Below, piece by piece: positions 5,067-5,643 of a stretch of DNA of 5,643 nt; within the stretch, counting starts at the first letter, position 1; each line of letters opens with the position of its first letter. Position numbers and translations under genes: made by a program. The notes under the pieces are model-generated. The model made no database searches, was not told where the DNA came from, and saw only the letters and a list, made by a program, of their open reading frames with translations. This DNA is from Acetobacteraceae bacterium. Its GTDB lineage: Bacteria; Pseudomonadota; Alphaproteobacteria; Acetobacterales; Acetobacteraceae. The DNA lies in contig DAHUXX010000148.1 of the NCBI GenBank assembly GCA_027306955.1, positions 1 to 5,643 of the forward strand, given 5' to 3'.

Positions 5067-5643
5067 TCAGGGTGCCTCGCTGGCCCATTCGGTGATCCGC
5101 CTCGCGTTGCCGCGCCAGGTGTAGTCCCGCGCCTCCAGCTCCGCGCGAGCGGCCAGCCCCAAACGCCGGCGCAGCGCGCCATCCGCCAGCAGCCGCGCCA
5201 CGCCCTCCCACATCGCTTCCGCCCGCGCCGGATCGAACAGCAGCGCCGTGCGCCCATCCTCCAGCACCTCGCGGATATTCGGCTGGTCCGGCGCCACGAT
5301 CGCACGCCCCGCCGCCATGTAGTCGAAGATCTTGAGCGGCGAGGCGTAATCCACCGAGCGCGGCTGCAACGCGATGTCGAACCCGCCGACCGTCTCCGGC
5401 ACCGTCTCGTGCGCCACCAGCCCAGTGAAGCGCACCCGCTCAGCAACACCGAGTTCCGCCGCCAGGACCGCGAGCGCCGGCTTCGCGGGTCCCTCGCCCA
5501 CCACGGTGAACACGACGGGCAACTCGGGATGCGCCGCCATGCCGCGGATCACCGCGTCGAGCCCGTGCCAGTCGCGCACGAAGCCGACGAAGCCCAGGAC
5601 GGGAAGATCGGTCGCCGGCGCCTCGCCCGCCGCCGCCTCGCCC
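5067..5643 (-). CDS. GT4-family glycosyltransferase, C-terminal part (N-terminus beyond right edge)
   Basis: The frame is open from the right edge to a TGA at 5069-5067, giving 191 residues. It is the C-terminal nucleotide-sugar-binding Rossmann domain of a GT-B retaining glycosyltransferase. Visible blocks are LPVLGFVGFVRDWHGLDAVI near the visible start, FTVVGEGP, RVRFTGLV, the donor-binding segment SPLKIFDYMAAGRAIVAPD, and NIREVLEDGRTALLF. The GTG near 5579 lies inside the conserved VGFVRDWHG block, so it is not the real start; the gene continues to the right. In the donor motif the usual FEYMAAG reads FDYMAAG, a conservative change. Members transfer sugars from nucleotide donors in polysaccharide, lipopolysaccharide or glycolipid synthesis at the cytoplasmic face of the membrane. 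Neighbours inside the window do not specify the product; a polysaccharide cluster may lie to the right. Confidence 0.92.
   Translation of the reverse strand, partial: GEAAAGEAPATDLPVLGFVGFVRDWHGLDAVIRGMAAHPELPVVFTVVGEGPAKPALAVLAAELGVAERVRFTGLVAHETVPETVGGFDIALQPRSVDYASPLKIFDYMAAGRAIVAPDQPNIREVLEDGRTALLFDPARAEAMWEGVARLLADGALRRRLGLAARAELEARDYTWRGNARRITEWASEAP

Noticed and set aside
4778..5449. Minus-strand frames overlapping the small plus-strand gene and the glycosyltransferase (also 4782-5054)
   Set aside because: Their products are Arg/Ser/Trp-rich or otherwise featureless. The plus-strand frame at 4815-5063 has the ribosome site and clean third-position G/C bias, and the glycosyltransferase frame has clear family motifs.

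Overview
The base composition (roughly 70% G+C across the central genes), the G/C-ending codons and the gene families suggest a high-GC alphaproteobacterium. The long repeat protein at the left end resembles proteins I associate with Acetobacteraceae/Rhodospirillales, so that family is my best guess. No rRNA, tRNA, CRISPR array or transposase gene was seen.

Layout, left to right. At 1-1253 on the minus strand is the N-terminal part of a large beta-strand-repeat (beta-solenoid) surface or secreted protein, running off the left edge. It starts at a GTG with its own Shine-Dalgarno sequence and has no Sec signal peptide. A compact minus-strand gene run follows, read from right to left. It comprises a group-D flavin monooxygenase/acyl-CoA-dehydrogenase-fold protein (4751-3588), a LigB/DODA-type extradiol dioxygenase (3563-2778), a small gamma-glutamylcyclotransferase-like protein (2781-2455, TTG start, stop/start overlap) and a fold-type III PLP aldolase/dehydratase of the D-threonine aldolase/DSD1 family (2445-1324). 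Gaps in this run are 24 nt, an overlap, and 9 nt, so it is almost certainly one transcript. The repeat-protein gene follows after 70 nt and may or may not be cotranscribed.

Divergent from this operon is a small 82-residue protein of unknown function (4815-5063, plus strand), separated by a 63-nt intergenic region that must hold both promoters. It converges, with only 3 nt between stops, on the C-terminal part of a GT4 glycosyltransferase (5643-5067, minus strand) that runs off the right edge.

Working together: a hydroxylase, a catechol ring-opening enzyme, a gamma-glutamyl hydrolase/cyclase and a beta-hydroxy-amino-acid aldolase in one operon suggest a catabolic route for an aromatic amino acid or amine, possibly gamma-glutamylated. 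I do not recognise this four-gene combination as a described pathway. It is the most interesting item in the window, but the substrate is inference only.
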